Shown piece by piece: positions 49,644 through 57,988 of a DNA stretch of 64,000 nt. A program made the translations under genes and the position numbers. The DNA comes from an uncultured Collinsella sp. (lineage in GTDB: Bacteria; Actinomycetota; Coriobacteriia; Coriobacteriales; Coriobacteriaceae), in the NCBI GenBank assembly GCA_900543275.1, contig UQQL01000002.1:8036-72035 (forward strand). The letters run 5' to 3'. The notes beneath the pieces were generated by a model. The model saw nothing but the letters and a program-made list of their open reading frames with translations. It was not told the origin of the DNA and made no database searches. Positions within the stretch are counted from its first letter, which is position 1; every line of letters starts with the position of its first letter.

Positions 49644-50771
49644 ATGAAGGATCTACTTTGTGACATATCGGCTTTTAGGTACTGGCGTTTGTCCCCTCAG
49701 GTCCGCGCTTTGTGTCCGCCGCTTCCACGGCCGGAAGAAGACCGGCAGCGATATGAACTCGCCCGTAACCCGACGGCTGCGGTTGCGCTCGGTTTTCCAC
49801 TGTATACATTGGTTCGGACGAGAAACAAACGGACTTGCCCTGCCAGCATTAGGCAGCGGCTGTTCCTTGGTGAGCTCCCCAGGGAATCCGTGCTGGAAAC
49901 GGAGCATGGGTTTTTGGTTACGTCTCCTCTACTGACGGCATTCATTATGTCGCGGCATCTGACGGATCTTCAGCTTCTTTTGGTATTGGCGGAGATGTGT
50001 GGCTTGTTTGCGGTGTGCGCTCTGCCGGCGGCACTTGAGGCGGAGCTTACGCGTGCAATTGATTCGGGCGCGATTTCGACAACGTTCGGTTGGGTGCGCT
50101 GCCCGTCCGAGGACGGTACCGCTTCAAATTTATGGCGTCGAGACGCTTTGGTTTTGGGCAGAGACCTTGACCGTTTTTGTTCAGATGTTTGCGGGATGCG
50201 TTACGGCAATAGATTTATGGCGGTAACGCAGCTCGTTCCATTGGGCGCCGCGTCGCCTTTTGAGGTCGAGGCGTATTTGTTGCTTGGACTGCCGCGATCC
50301 CTGGGAGGTGAAGGTTTTTGCGGCATAGAGCTCAATGTCGAAGTGACGCTAAGCACAAGTGCTCGAGCGATTGTGGGAAAGTCCCGTGTATATATCGACC
50401 TACTTCTGTCTTCGCCGGACGGCAGGCAACAGGTGGCCATTGAATGTCAGGGAAAGGCCTCGCACGGACGCGCAGGAGATGGCTTGCGTGACGCTGACCG
50501 CATGACGGCCCTTCAGGCCATGGGCTACGATGTACTTCTCCTGACACACAGACAGATATCCGATGAGGATAGATTCCGCGCGATCGTTAAGGCCGTATGC
50601 AGGATGCTCGATGCTGAATATCGTGATAAAAGCTCAGATGAGCAAAGGGCTGAGACATTACTCCGGTCTGAACTATTCGTTGACTGGACAAAATTGGGAG
50701 TAATCGACGGAAAGATGCCCGTTAGACACAAAACAGCTCGATCGTGGACGGCTGCGGTTCTAAGTGAGTAG
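49644..50771 (+). CDS. protein with C-terminal DUF559/Vsr-like nuclease fold, framed by R1 repeats
   Basis: The protein (375 residues from this ATG) has an N-terminal part I do not recognise (DISAFRYWRLSPQVRALCPP, reminiscent of AbiEi-type proteins). Its C-terminal domain follows the restriction-endonuclease-like pattern of DUF559/Vsr: VYIDLLLSSPDGRQQVAIECQG (D...E-x-Q), HGRAGDGLRDADRMTALQAMGYDVLLLT. Nuclease activity is inferred. No clear ribosome binding site is visible. The gene looks less GC-rich than its neighbours. It lies between R1 copies A and B, and copy B provides its TAG stop (50769-50771). Confidence 0.7.
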   Translation: MKDLLCDISAFRYWRLSPQVRALCPPLPRPEEDRQRYELARNPTAAVALGFPLYTLVRTRNKRTCPASIRQRLFLGELPRESVLETEHGFLVTSPLLTAFIMSRHLTDLQLLLVLAEMCGLFAVCALPAALEAELTRAIDSGAISTTFGWVRCPSEDGTASNLWRRDALVLGRDLDRFCSDVCGMRYGNRFMAVTQLVPLGAASPFEVEAYLLLGLPRSLGGEGFCGIELNVEVTLSTSARAIVGKSRVYIDLLLSSPDGRQQVAIECQGKASHGRAGDGLRDADRMTALQAMGYDVLLLTHRQISDEDRFRAIVKAVCRMLDAEYRDKSSDEQRAETLLRSELFVDWTKLGVIDGKMPVRHKTARSWTAAVLSE

Positions 50772-50880
50772 ACTTTTGGCGCTTTGGCGACCGGGCCGTT
50801 TTGCAACAAGTCATTTACCTGCGGCTTTATAAAGCAATATGGATGGTGTGCTCGGCAAGTTCCAAAAAGTCTACTCACTT
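50762..50880 (+). repeat. 119-bp palindrome-ended element, copy B (family R1)
   Basis: AAGTGAGTAGACTTTT and AAAAAGTCTACTCACTT form the ends and ACCTGCGG is again at offset 55. It is in the same orientation as copy A and contains the stop codon of the nuclease-fold gene. Confidence 0.9.
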
Positions 50881-50946
50881 AGTTTTTGACGAGAAACCGA
50901 TGCCGAAGGCGGTCCTATTTCAGAGCGTTAACGAGTCCTCGAGACA

Positions 50947-50977
50947 CAAAAAGGCCCGAACCATGCGGTCCGGGCCT
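50947..50977 (-). terminator. terminator of the rubrerythrin gene
   Basis: AGGCCCGAACC and GGTCCGGGCCT form an 11-bp stem followed by TTTTTGTGT on the minus strand. Confidence 0.88.
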
Positions 50978-51011
50978 CATCGAGCTAGAGATTATCTCTC
51001 AGGCGGTTGGC

Positions 51012-51572
51012 TTAGCCAAAGTAGCGCTTGAGCAGACCGGCGAAAGCCTTGCCGTGGCGAGCCTCGTCGCGAGCCATCTCGTGCACGGTGTCGTGGATGG
51101 CATCGAGGCCAGCGGCCTTGGCGCGCTTGGCAAGATCGGTCTTGCCGGCGGTGGCGCCGTTCTCGGCCTCAACGCGCATCTCGAGGTTCTTCTTGGTGGA
51201 GTCGGTCACGACCTCGCCCAGGAGCTCGGCGAACTTGGCGGCGTGCTCGGCCTCCTCGTGGGCGGCCTTCTCCCAGTACAGGCCGATCTCGGGATAGCCC
51301 TCGCGATGAGCAACGCGAGCCATGGCCAGGTACATACCGACCTCGGAGCACTCGCCCTCAAAGTTGGCGCGCAGGTCGGCAACGATGTCCTCGGAGACGC
51401 CCTCCATCTTGGCGACGCCCACGACGTGCTCGGCAGCCCACTCGAGCTGGCCCTCCTCCTGCTTCAGGAAGCGAGAGCCGGGAACGTCGCACTGGGGGCA
51501 CTTGAAATCCTCGGGCAGCTGGTCGCCGTCGAACTCTTCCACATAACCGCAAACGGGGCAAACAAACTTCAT
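51012..51572 (-). CDS. reverse rubrerythrin (N-terminal rubredoxin, C-terminal diiron domain)
   Basis: The 186-residue protein has a rubredoxin-like site at the N-terminus (Cys5, Cys8, Cys25, Cys28) followed by a four-helix diiron domain with [19 protein letters not shown] and DEARHGKAF. The domain order is the reverse of classical rubrerythrin, as in clostridial peroxide-reducing revRbr. It should reduce hydrogen peroxide or oxygen in this anaerobe. AAAGGA precedes ATG 51572. It is divergent from the alcohol dehydrogenase gene over about 257 bp of AT-richer DNA. Confidence 0.92.
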   Translation of the reverse strand: MKFVCPVCGYVEEFDGDQLPEDFKCPQCDVPGSRFLKQEEGQLEWAAEHVVGVAKMEGVSEDIVADLRANFEGECSEVGMYLAMARVAHREGYPEIGLYWEKAAHEEAEHAAKFAELLGEVVTDSTKKNLEMRVEAENGATAGKTDLAKRAKAAGLDAIHDTVHEMARDEARHGKAFAGLLKRYFG

Positions 51573-51795
51573 AATTCGATCCTTTCGATCGATGGCGATG
51601 GTGCGCTCGTCCGGTCCCTTAAGGGCCCTCTCCGGACGTGCGTCTTGACGAGTTCTATTATCCATAAATGAGACCGAATGTGAAGCCTATTAGGAATGAT
51701 TTTTAATAAAACAATTTTGGGCATGTGAAGATGTTGATTGATTAACGATTTGCAAGCCATATGCGGACGCCGATGAGTACAATCGGTCGAGCAAA

Positions 51796-51811
51796 TGTTG
51801 ACCTATCAACA
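51796..51811 (+). promoter_or_regulatory. palindrome TGTTGA-N4-TCAACA upstream of the alcohol dehydrogenase gene
   Basis: A perfect 6-bp dyad lies directly before the AAGGAG site of the dehydrogenase gene, placed to block transcription or translation initiation. The regulator is unknown. Confidence 0.45.
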
Positions 51812-51829
51812 AATGAAGGAGTTTCCTTT

Positions 51830-53050
51830 ATGCATCTAGCCCGTCGTGCCTGGTGCCGAACATATCAGACGGCTTTTCGCATCGCATTGCCGATCCTGCC
51901 CTATACCGAACCGCGCATTTTGGAGCATGCCGAGGATGTGCCCGCGGTGCTTCAAAAGCGCTCGATCCAGAAGGTCCTTATCGTGACAGACCCTGGTATT
52001 GCTCGTTTGGGACTCACGGCATCACTCGAGCGTGCGCTTACGGCTCAGGGGATTGGCGTTACGGTCTATGCCGAAACGCGTGCGAACCCCACGGTCTCAA
52101 ACGTGGAGGAAGCGGCGTCCCTGTATCGCGAGAGCGCCTGCCAGGCCATTATCGGCTTTGGTGGCGGTTCGGCCATGGACTGTGCCAAGGGCGTGGGCGC
52201 ACGCATCGCACAGCCAAATAAGCCCATCAACAAGATGCGCGGGCTGCTGCGGATTCATCGTCGCCTGCCGCTGCTCATCGCCGTTCCCACCACGGCAGGT
52301 ACGGGAAGCGAGGTCACGCTTGCGGCAGTAATTACCGATGACGAGACGCACTACAAGTACCCCATTAACGACTTTGTGCTTATCCCGCGCTTTGCGGTGC
52401 ACGACCCCGAGTTTACACGTGGCCTGCCCGCCTCCATTACGGGGCAGACGGGCATGGATGCCCTGACGCATGCCGTCGAGGCCTTTATCGGCCGTAGCAC
52501 CACGCCCTACACGCGCAAGATGGCGCGTCAGGCGGTCCAGCTCATCCACGACAATTTGCCCGAGGCTTATGAGCATGGCGACGACATGCGCGCTCGTCGC
52601 AATATGCTTTCGGCGGCGTATAAAGCGGGTGTTGCATTTACCCGCTCCTATGTCGGATATGTGCATGCCATCGCGCATAGTCTGGGCGGCCGATACGGAA
52701 TTCCGCACGGCTTGGCCAACGCCATCATCCTGCCGCACATGCTTCGCGCTTATGGTGACGCCGCCGCCCCCAAGCTTGCCGATCTTGCTCGCATGGCCGG
52801 TATCGCGCCGGCTAACGCGCAGGACAGTCTTGCGGCCGAGGCCTTTATCGATTGGGTCGACCGCATGAATGCCGCCTTGGGCATTCCCAAATATGTGACG
52901 GGCATTCGCCGCTCCGATATTCCGCAAATGGCGGCCCATGCCGATGCCGAGGCCAATCCGCTATACCCCGTTCCACTTTTGATGGACCGTTTGGAGCTCG
53001 AGCGTATGTACGAGGTCGTCGCGGGTGGTATGTTTGAGGATGAGAACTAG
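51830..53050 (+). CDS. iron-containing alcohol dehydrogenase
   Basis: The 406-residue group III dehydrogenase has the NAD-binding GGGSAMDCAKG, TTAGTGSEVT, and iron ligands within GMDALTHAVEAFIG, HAIAHSLGGRYGIPHGLANA. It would interconvert an alcohol and its aldehyde with NAD(P)H. The ATG at 51830 follows AAGGAG. It lies eight bases before the aldehyde dehydrogenase gene, so both form one operon that takes an aldehyde to either alcohol or acid. Confidence 0.95.
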   Translation: MHLARRAWCRTYQTAFRIALPILPYTEPRILEHAEDVPAVLQKRSIQKVLIVTDPGIARLGLTASLERALTAQGIGVTVYAETRANPTVSNVEEAASLYRESACQAIIGFGGGSAMDCAKGVGARIAQPNKPINKMRGLLRIHRRLPLLIAVPTTAGTGSEVTLAAVITDDETHYKYPINDFVLIPRFAVHDPEFTRGLPASITGQTGMDALTHAVEAFIGRSTTPYTRKMARQAVQLIHDNLPEAYEHGDDMRARRNMLSAAYKAGVAFTRSYVGYVHAIAHSLGGRYGIPHGLANAIILPHMLRAYGDAAAPKLADLARMAGIAPANAQDSLAAEAFIDWVDRMNAALGIPKYVTGIRRSDIPQMAAHADAEANPLYPVPLLMDRLELERMYEVVAGGMFEDEN

Positions 53051-53058
53051 GAGGGCCC

Positions 53059-54438
53059 ATGAACACCGAGGAAATCGCGCGCATTGTCGGCGAACAGCGC
53101 GCCTACTTTAAGACGCGCGCCACGTTTGATGTCGATGCTCGACGTCGCGCCCTCGTGCGCCTGCGCGAGGCGGTGCGGGCACACGAGACCGATATTGCCC
53201 ATGCGCTCAAGACCGATTTGGGAAAGTCGCATGACGAGGCCTATATGTGTGAGATCGGCACCTCGCTTTCCGAGATTCGTCATCAGATTGCGCATGTGGC
53301 TCGATGGAGCCGTCCGCGCCTGCGTCCGTGTGACCTCGCCAACGCCGTGAGTGTGTGCAAAACGCAAGCCGTGCCCTATGGCGTCACGCTCATTATGGCG
53401 CCCTGGAACTACCCGTTTTTGCTAACGCTCGAGCCGCTTGCCGGCGCCCTTGCCGCGGGCAATACCGTGGTCATCAAGCCGAGTGCCTATGCTCCGGCAT
53501 CGAGCGCGGTGCTCAGGCAGATTTGCGAGGAAGCATTTGATCCGCGCCTAGTGACGGTCGTCGAAGGCGGGCGTGCCGAGAACGAGGCGCTGCTCGACGA
53601 GAGCTGGGACAAGATCTTCTTTACCGGTAGCGTTCCGGTCGGCAAGCTCGTCATGGAGCGCGCGAGCAAAAACCTCACGCCCGTGACGCTTGAGCTGGGC
53701 GGCAAGAGCCCCTGCATCGTGGATGCGACGGCAAACTTGAAGGTCGCGGCACGGCGTATCGCCTTTGGTAAATGGCTCAACGTAGGGCAGACCTGCGTGG
53801 CGCCCGACTACCTGCTGGTCGATACGCGCGTGCACGACGAGCTGCTGGGACTCATCAAGGAGGAGGCCCGTCGCATGTTTGGCGAGCACCCGCTCGACAA
53901 CGAGGACTACGGTCATATTGTCAACGCCAAGCATTTCGCGCGCGTACGCGGGCTGATCGACCCCGACAAGGTTGTGCTGGGAGGCACGGCGCGCGAGTCG
54001 TCGCTCAAGATTGAGCCGACGATCCTAGACGGCGTGGCGCCTGAGGACGCCGTGATGCAGGAAGAGATTTTCGGTCCCATCTTGCCGGTGCTGACGTTTG
54101 AGAGCCTGGATGAGGCCGAGGCGTTTATTGCAGATCGTCCGACGCCGCTGGCCCTGTATATCTTTAGCCAGGATCGCGCAGTTCAGGAGCACTTTGTGCG
54201 CTACGTGCCCTTTGGCGGCGGCTGCGTTAACGACACGATCATGCACTTGGCTACGAGCCATATGGGCTTCGGCGGCATGGGTGCGAGCGGTATGGGCCAG
54301 TACCATGGCCGCGAGAGCTTCGATACGTTTAGCCACAAGAAGAGCATCGTGAACAGGGTAACCTGGCTGGACGTGCCGTTTCGGTATGCGCCCTACGCAA
54401 GCTGGAAGCACAAGTTCGTGCGTATGTTTGTGCATTAG
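53059..54438 (+). CDS. aldehyde dehydrogenase (class 3 / AlkH-like)
   Basis: The 459-residue enzyme lacks the N-terminal extension of class 1/2 ALDHs. Key residues are visible: APWNYPFLLTLEPL, GNTVVIKPS, FTGSVPVGK, LELGGKSP (catalytic Glu), GQTCVAPDYLL (catalytic Cys), EEIFGPILPV and SGMGQYHGRESFDTFSHKKS. Class 3-type enzymes oxidise medium- and long-chain or aromatic aldehydes. AGGAGG precedes ATG 53059. It forms an operon with the preceding alcohol dehydrogenase and a terminator follows. Confidence 0.95.
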   Translation: MNTEEIARIVGEQRAYFKTRATFDVDARRRALVRLREAVRAHETDIAHALKTDLGKSHDEAYMCEIGTSLSEIRHQIAHVARWSRPRLRPCDLANAVSVCKTQAVPYGVTLIMAPWNYPFLLTLEPLAGALAAGNTVVIKPSAYAPASSAVLRQICEEAFDPRLVTVVEGGRAENEALLDESWDKIFFTGSVPVGKLVMERASKNLTPVTLELGGKSPCIVDATANLKVAARRIAFGKWLNVGQTCVAPDYLLVDTRVHDELLGLIKEEARRMFGEHPLDNEDYGHIVNAKHFARVRGLIDPDKVVLGGTARESSLKIEPTILDGVAPEDAVMQEEIFGPILPVLTFESLDEAEAFIADRPTPLALYIFSQDRAVQEHFVRYVPFGGGCVNDTIMHLATSHMGFGGMGASGMGQYHGRESFDTFSHKKSIVNRVTWLDVPFRYAPYASWKHKFVRMFVH

Positions 54439-54446
54439 AAAAGATC

Positions 54447-54485
54447 GCGGGTAATACGAACAAGTGTTCCTATTACCCGCATTTT
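54447..54485 (+). terminator. terminator of the dehydrogenase operon
   Basis: GCGGGTAATA and TATTACCCGC form a 10-bp stem around CGAACAAGTGTTCC and are followed by ATTTT. Confidence 0.85.
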
Positions 54486-54543
54486 GCGTTAGACTACTGC
54501 TATGGAGCACGGATGGGCCAACTCCCTTTAGAAGGGATTTGGT

Positions 54544-54966
54544 ATGAACGTAAGCGATGTTATTTCGTTATTGGCGTTGTTGATCGCGGCTATCGAACTC
54601 GGCCTGTTTATCGGCCGAATGAAGTGGCCGCCCCCGCGTAAGCGAAGACGGCCACTTCTCACGATGAAAACGTGTATCGGAGTTGGCAAGACCCGCTGCC
54701 ACGGGTGCCATCCGTGTCCCTATCTTATCTGCAAGCGTCCCGTCGCGCAAGCGTTGCGGCAAGCGATTGAAAGACGCAGACAGGATGAATTTGTGTCCGC
54801 ACGGGCCCGTAGACTTCTCAATAAGGTTAAACGCCGGGTATTCCGGCCGGTAGAGGAGCTGCCATGTACGAGCCTTCACGTGTTCTTTTGTCGTTTCATA
54901 TTGCAGGATTTCAGTATGCCGATGGCGCCTTGGTCTTGGGCGATCTTAAAGCGGGCGATAAGCTGA
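54544..54966 (+). CDS. small cysteine-containing membrane-anchored protein, possibly frameshifted at its end
   Basis: The 140-codon frame starts MNVSDVISLLALLIAAIELGLFIG, one membrane helix, then a very basic stretch with CHGCHPCPYLICKRP, possibly a metal site. AGAAGGGA precedes the ATG. The last about 34 codons overlap the HIRAN gene in another frame, which is unusual. Either the real protein ends that way or a shift near 54830 hides an earlier stop. No family is recognised. Confidence 0.5.
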   Translation: MNVSDVISLLALLIAAIELGLFIGRMKWPPPRKRRRPLLTMKTCIGVGKTRCHGCHPCPYLICKRPVAQALRQAIERRRQDEFVSARARRLLNKVKRRVFRPVEELPCTSLHVFFCRFILQDFSMPMAPWSWAILKRAIS

Positions 54967-55190
54967 CGCTGTGTGCCGAGCGCGATAATCCCCATGATCC
55001 CGAGGCGGTTGCGATCTACTACGGCAACACCAAGCTCGGCTATGTTCCGGGAAACGAGGCCGGCCCGCTGTCCTTGATGATGTATTACGGCCATGGGTAC
55101 GTATTTGAGGCCCGTGTGCAACAGGTTGCCCCCGAGCGCAGCCCGTGGCATCAGGTGCGCGTTGGACTCTATGTGGTGGATGCTCGCTAA
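54864..55190 (+). CDS. HIRAN-domain protein
   Basis: The 108-residue protein is essentially one HIRAN domain: LLSFHIAGFQYADGALVLGDLKAGD, then ERDNPHDPEAVAIYYGNTKLGYVPGNEA. HIRAN domains bind DNA ends, usually as parts of helicases or nucleases; a stand-alone form is common in bacteria. GAGGAGCTGCC gives a strong start. It lies 18 bp before a small charged-protein gene in the same direction. Confidence 0.88.
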   Translation: MYEPSRVLLSFHIAGFQYADGALVLGDLKAGDKLTLCAERDNPHDPEAVAIYYGNTKLGYVPGNEAGPLSLMMYYGHGYVFEARVQQVAPERSPWHQVRVGLYVVDAR

Positions 55191-55208
55191 TCGGCAATGG
55201 AGGCGGTC

Positions 55209-55388
55209 ATGTTTGATGGCGATGGCCTGTTCGATCTGACGGACGACCCGTTTGAGTGGGATATGCTGCTCGACGATGATGAGCTAGAGCAGGACCGGAA
55301 GAAGCGGCAGGACAAGAACGCCCAGGGTGACGCGTCGAAAAAGAAAGACAAACACCGCCGAGGTCTGTTCGGCGGGCTCTTTGGCTAA
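55209..55388 (+). CDS. 59-residue protein with acidic head and basic tail
   Basis: MFDGDGLFDLTDDPFEWDML begins an acidic half, followed by a lysine-rich half ending RRGLFGGLFG. ATG 55209 has GGAGG upstream. The charge split and the Gly/Phe end are notable, but no family is recognised. It is probably co-transcribed with the HIRAN gene. Confidence 0.65.
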   Translation: MFDGDGLFDLTDDPFEWDMLLDDDELEQDRKKRQDKNAQGDASKKKDKHRRGLFGGLFG

Positions 55389-55454
55389 CCGACGCATCGC
55401 TGTGTCTGTATACTTAGCACGAGTTTGACGCGTTGCGAAATGAGGACATAGACG

Positions 55455-56000
55455 ATGATGTGGTTTACCGCCGACCTGCACCTGGGCGATACGAATATCT
55501 TGCACGACATGGACCGGCCGTTTGGCTCGGTCGAGGAGATGAATCGCAAGGTCATCGATGCCATCAATGAGTGCGTGGCTGCGGATGACCGTCTCTACAT
55601 CCTGGGAGACTTTACCTATCGTTTGCCCCTAGCGGATGCCGTGCACCTGCGCGAGTGTATCGAATGCAAGAACGTGACGCTCATCCGCGGTAACCATGAC
55701 GGCGATTGGGAAGATCCGAACGCACCGCAGATTTGGGATGAGGTGCGCGATTATCTGGAGGTCGCTCCCGGTTACGCTAAGGGTCATCGCCTGGTGATGA
55801 GCCATTACCCCATGCTCAGCTGGAATGGCAAGGCGCGCGGCGCCATCATGCTGCACGGACATATCCATAGCAGGGGTGACCGCACCAACGCACGCAACCG
55901 CGATCGCGAGCGCCCCATTTTTCGCTACGATGTCGGCCTCGATGCCAACGACTACAAGCCCGTAAGCCGTGATCAGATCCTCGGCTTTTTTGGACTGTAA
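55455..56000 (+). CDS. calcineurin-like metallophosphoesterase
   Basis: The 181-residue protein carries all metal-site motifs: TADLHLGD, LGDFTYR, RGNHDGDWED, VMSHYP and LHGHIHSRG. It would hydrolyse a phosphodiester or phosphomonoester; members of this compact type are mostly uncharacterised. GAGGAC precedes the double ATG. A worn R2-type hairpin and a terminator follow. Confidence 0.92.
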   Translation: MMWFTADLHLGDTNILHDMDRPFGSVEEMNRKVIDAINECVAADDRLYILGDFTYRLPLADAVHLRECIECKNVTLIRGNHDGDWEDPNAPQIWDEVRDYLEVAPGYAKGHRLVMSHYPMLSWNGKARGAIMLHGHIHSRGDRTNARNRDRERPIFRYDVGLDANDYKPVSRDQILGFFGL

Positions 56001-56005
56001 TTCTC

Positions 56006-56056
56006 GAACCACGACACGAGCTACCGCAAAGGGGGCAGCCACCTTCGTGGTGGTTC
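56006..56056. repeat. degenerate R2 hairpin with GGGGGCAGCCACC core
   Basis: GAACCAC and GTGGTGGTTC are the ends. The right half matches the element at 15202-15240 (CACCTTCGTGGTGGTT), but the left arm has diverged and the core is GGGGGCAG. Confidence 0.65.
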
Positions 56057-56057
56057 T

Positions 56058-56092
56058 GGCGCCGTTGCCATTATGGCAGCGGCGCCTTTTTT
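56058..56092 (+). terminator. terminator after the phosphoesterase gene
   Basis: GGCGCCGTTGCCA and TGGCAGCGGCGCC form a near-perfect stem followed by TTTTTT. Confidence 0.9.
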
Positions 56093-56150
56093 GTCCGTGC
56101 GGCGCGGTAGAGTGTAGGCGGTTGAAATTTGCGTCCATCGAGGAGCTGCC

Positions 56151-57908
56151 ATGAACGAGATCAAGTGCCCGCATTGCGGCGAAGTTTTTAAGGTCGATGC
56201 GTCCGGTTATGCGGATATCGTCAAGCAGGTGCGCAATGCCGAGTTTTCGCGCGACCTGGATGAGCGCGTGAAGGCGGTCCAGCGCGAGGGCGAGCAGGCA
56301 CTGGAGCTTGAGCGCTCGCGCTCGACGGCTGCTTTGCAAAAGGCAGAGTCTCAGCGCGACGCTCAGCTTGTCGAGCAGAAGAACGCTGCAGCTCAGCAGC
56401 TGGCACAAGAGGTTGCCAAGCGCGACGCTGAGCTTGCCGAGCTGCGCGCCAAGCTCGAAAGCGCTGCCGCAGAGCGCGAGAGTGCAAGTCAGCGCGCGGC
56501 GGTTGAGGCCCGTTCCGATGCTCAAAAGGAGAATGCCGAGCTTCAGCGCGAGATCGACAATTTACGTGCGCAGTTGGGGCGCAAAGATGATGAAGCCAGG
56601 CTTGCCGAAGCGGCGGCACGCAATGCTGCTCAAAACGACCTGTCCGCGCGCGACGCTCAGATTGCCGAGCTGCAGGCCAGGATCGCCGCGGCGGACAAGG
56701 CCCAGGAGATGGCGCTTGCCGCCGCCGCGGCAGAGTCGCAGCGTGAGCTCGATGCCGCTCGCAGCGAGGCCGAACGCACACTCACAGACTACCGCGCGAA
56801 GGTGCAGGAGAAGTTTTCCGCCGCAAAGGCTCAGTCTGAGCAGGAGGCCGAGGGCCTGCGCGCCCAGCTGCGCGAGCAGGAACTGATGGCAAAAATGAAC
56901 CTATCGGAGGCGGTCGCCGCGGCGGAGCGAGAGCGCGATGAGGCCCGCGCAAAGCTCACGAGCGAGTTGGCGGTGCGCGATTCGCGCGAGGAACAGGCCA
57001 GAGCAGCACACGAGCTCGAGCTTGCGCAGGCCAAGCGCGCGAGCGATGACCTGATTCGTTACAAGGATGAAGAGATTGAGCGCCTTAAGGACATGAAGGT
57101 TCGCCTGTCTACCAAGATGGTGGGCGAGTCGCTCGAGCAGCATTGCGAGACCGAGTTCAACCGTCTGCGCATGACGGCGTTTCCCAATGCGTACTTCGAG
57201 AAAGATAACGATGCGTCCGAGGGCACCAAGGGCGACTTTATTTTCCGCGAATGTGACGCGAGCGGCAACGAGGTCATTTCGATTATGTTCGAGATGAAAA
57301 ACGAGAACGACGAGACCGCGACCAAGCATAAAAACGAGGACTTCTTTAAGAAACTCGATCACGATCGTCGCCAGAAAGGCTGCGAGTATGCGGTGCTCTG
57401 CACCCTGCTGGAGCCTGAGAGTGAGCTCTATAACGCGGGCATCGTCGACGTGAGTTACCGCTATGAGAAGATGTACGTGATCCGCCCGCAGTTCTTCATT
57501 CCCATGATTACGCTGCTGCGCAATGCCGCCATGGGTTCGCTGCGCTATAAGCAGGAGCTAGCGGAGTACAAACAGCAGAATATCGATGTCACGAACTTCG
57601 AAGCCAAGATGGAAAAGTTCAAGAATGATTTCGGTCGCAACTACGAGATCGCGAGCCGCAAGTTCCAAACGGCGATCGATGAGATCGACAAGACGATTAG
57701 CCATCTGCAGAAAACCAAGGAGGCGTTGCTGTCCTCCGAGAACAATCTGCGCCTTGCCAACAAGAAAGCCGACGATCTTACCATTCGCAAGCTCACGTGG
57801 GGCAACAAGACCATGAAGGCGGCGTTTGACGAGGCACGCGGGGCTGCGCCAGAGACAAACGATGAGCCAGCCGAGGCGGATTCGTATGAGGTCGAGGATG
57901 CCGAGTAG
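56151..57908 (+). CDS. DUF2130 protein: long coiled coil plus nuclease-like domain
   Basis: The 585-residue protein begins with a CPHCGEVF zinc-type knuckle, followed by an Ala/Glu/Arg-rich coiled coil (about 30-320). The DUF2130 domain (about 325-480) contains [28 protein letters not shown] and SIMFEMKNE, compatible with a PD-(D/E)xK-like core (D...ExK). A shorter helical end follows. The function is unknown; a nuclease acting with a long dimer rod is inferred. GGAGCTGCC precedes ATG 56151. A bidirectional terminator separates it from the helicase gene. Confidence 0.88.
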   Translation: MNEIKCPHCGEVFKVDASGYADIVKQVRNAEFSRDLDERVKAVQREGEQALELERSRSTAALQKAESQRDAQLVEQKNAAAQQLAQEVAKRDAELAELRAKLESAAAERESASQRAAVEARSDAQKENAELQREIDNLRAQLGRKDDEARLAEAAARNAAQNDLSARDAQIAELQARIAAADKAQEMALAAAAAESQRELDAARSEAERTLTDYRAKVQEKFSAAKAQSEQEAEGLRAQLREQELMAKMNLSEAVAAAERERDEARAKLTSELAVRDSREEQARAAHELELAQAKRASDDLIRYKDEEIERLKDMKVRLSTKMVGESLEQHCETEFNRLRMTAFPNAYFEKDNDASEGTKGDFIFRECDASGNEVISIMFEMKNENDETATKHKNEDFFKKLDHDRRQKGCEYAVLCTLLEPESELYNAGIVDVSYRYEKMYVIRPQFFIPMITLLRNAAMGSLRYKQELAEYKQQNIDVTNFEAKMEKFKNDFGRNYEIASRKFQTAIDEIDKTISHLQKTKEALLSSENNLRLANKKADDLTIRKLTWGNKTMKAAFDEARGAAPETNDEPAEADSYEVEDAE

Positions 57909-57927
57909 GGGATAGCGTATCGCGCAA

Positions 57928-57970
57928 AAAGCGGGGCCGCTGGCGATGTTGCCAGCGGCCCCGCTTCGTT
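57928..57970. terminator. bidirectional terminator between the DUF2130 and helicase genes
   Basis: AAAGCGGGGCCGCTGGC and GCCAGCGGCCCCGCTT form a stem of about 16 bp, with T runs on the minus strand and T-rich sequence on the plus strand. Confidence 0.85.
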
Positions 57971-57988
57971 TCGCCCCATTGCGCCCGG

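Noticed and set aside
49343..50880. insertion sequence with terminal inverted repeats
   Set aside because: The flanking repeats are whole 119-bp elements in direct orientation, the enclosed gene is not a transposase, and no target-site duplication is seen.
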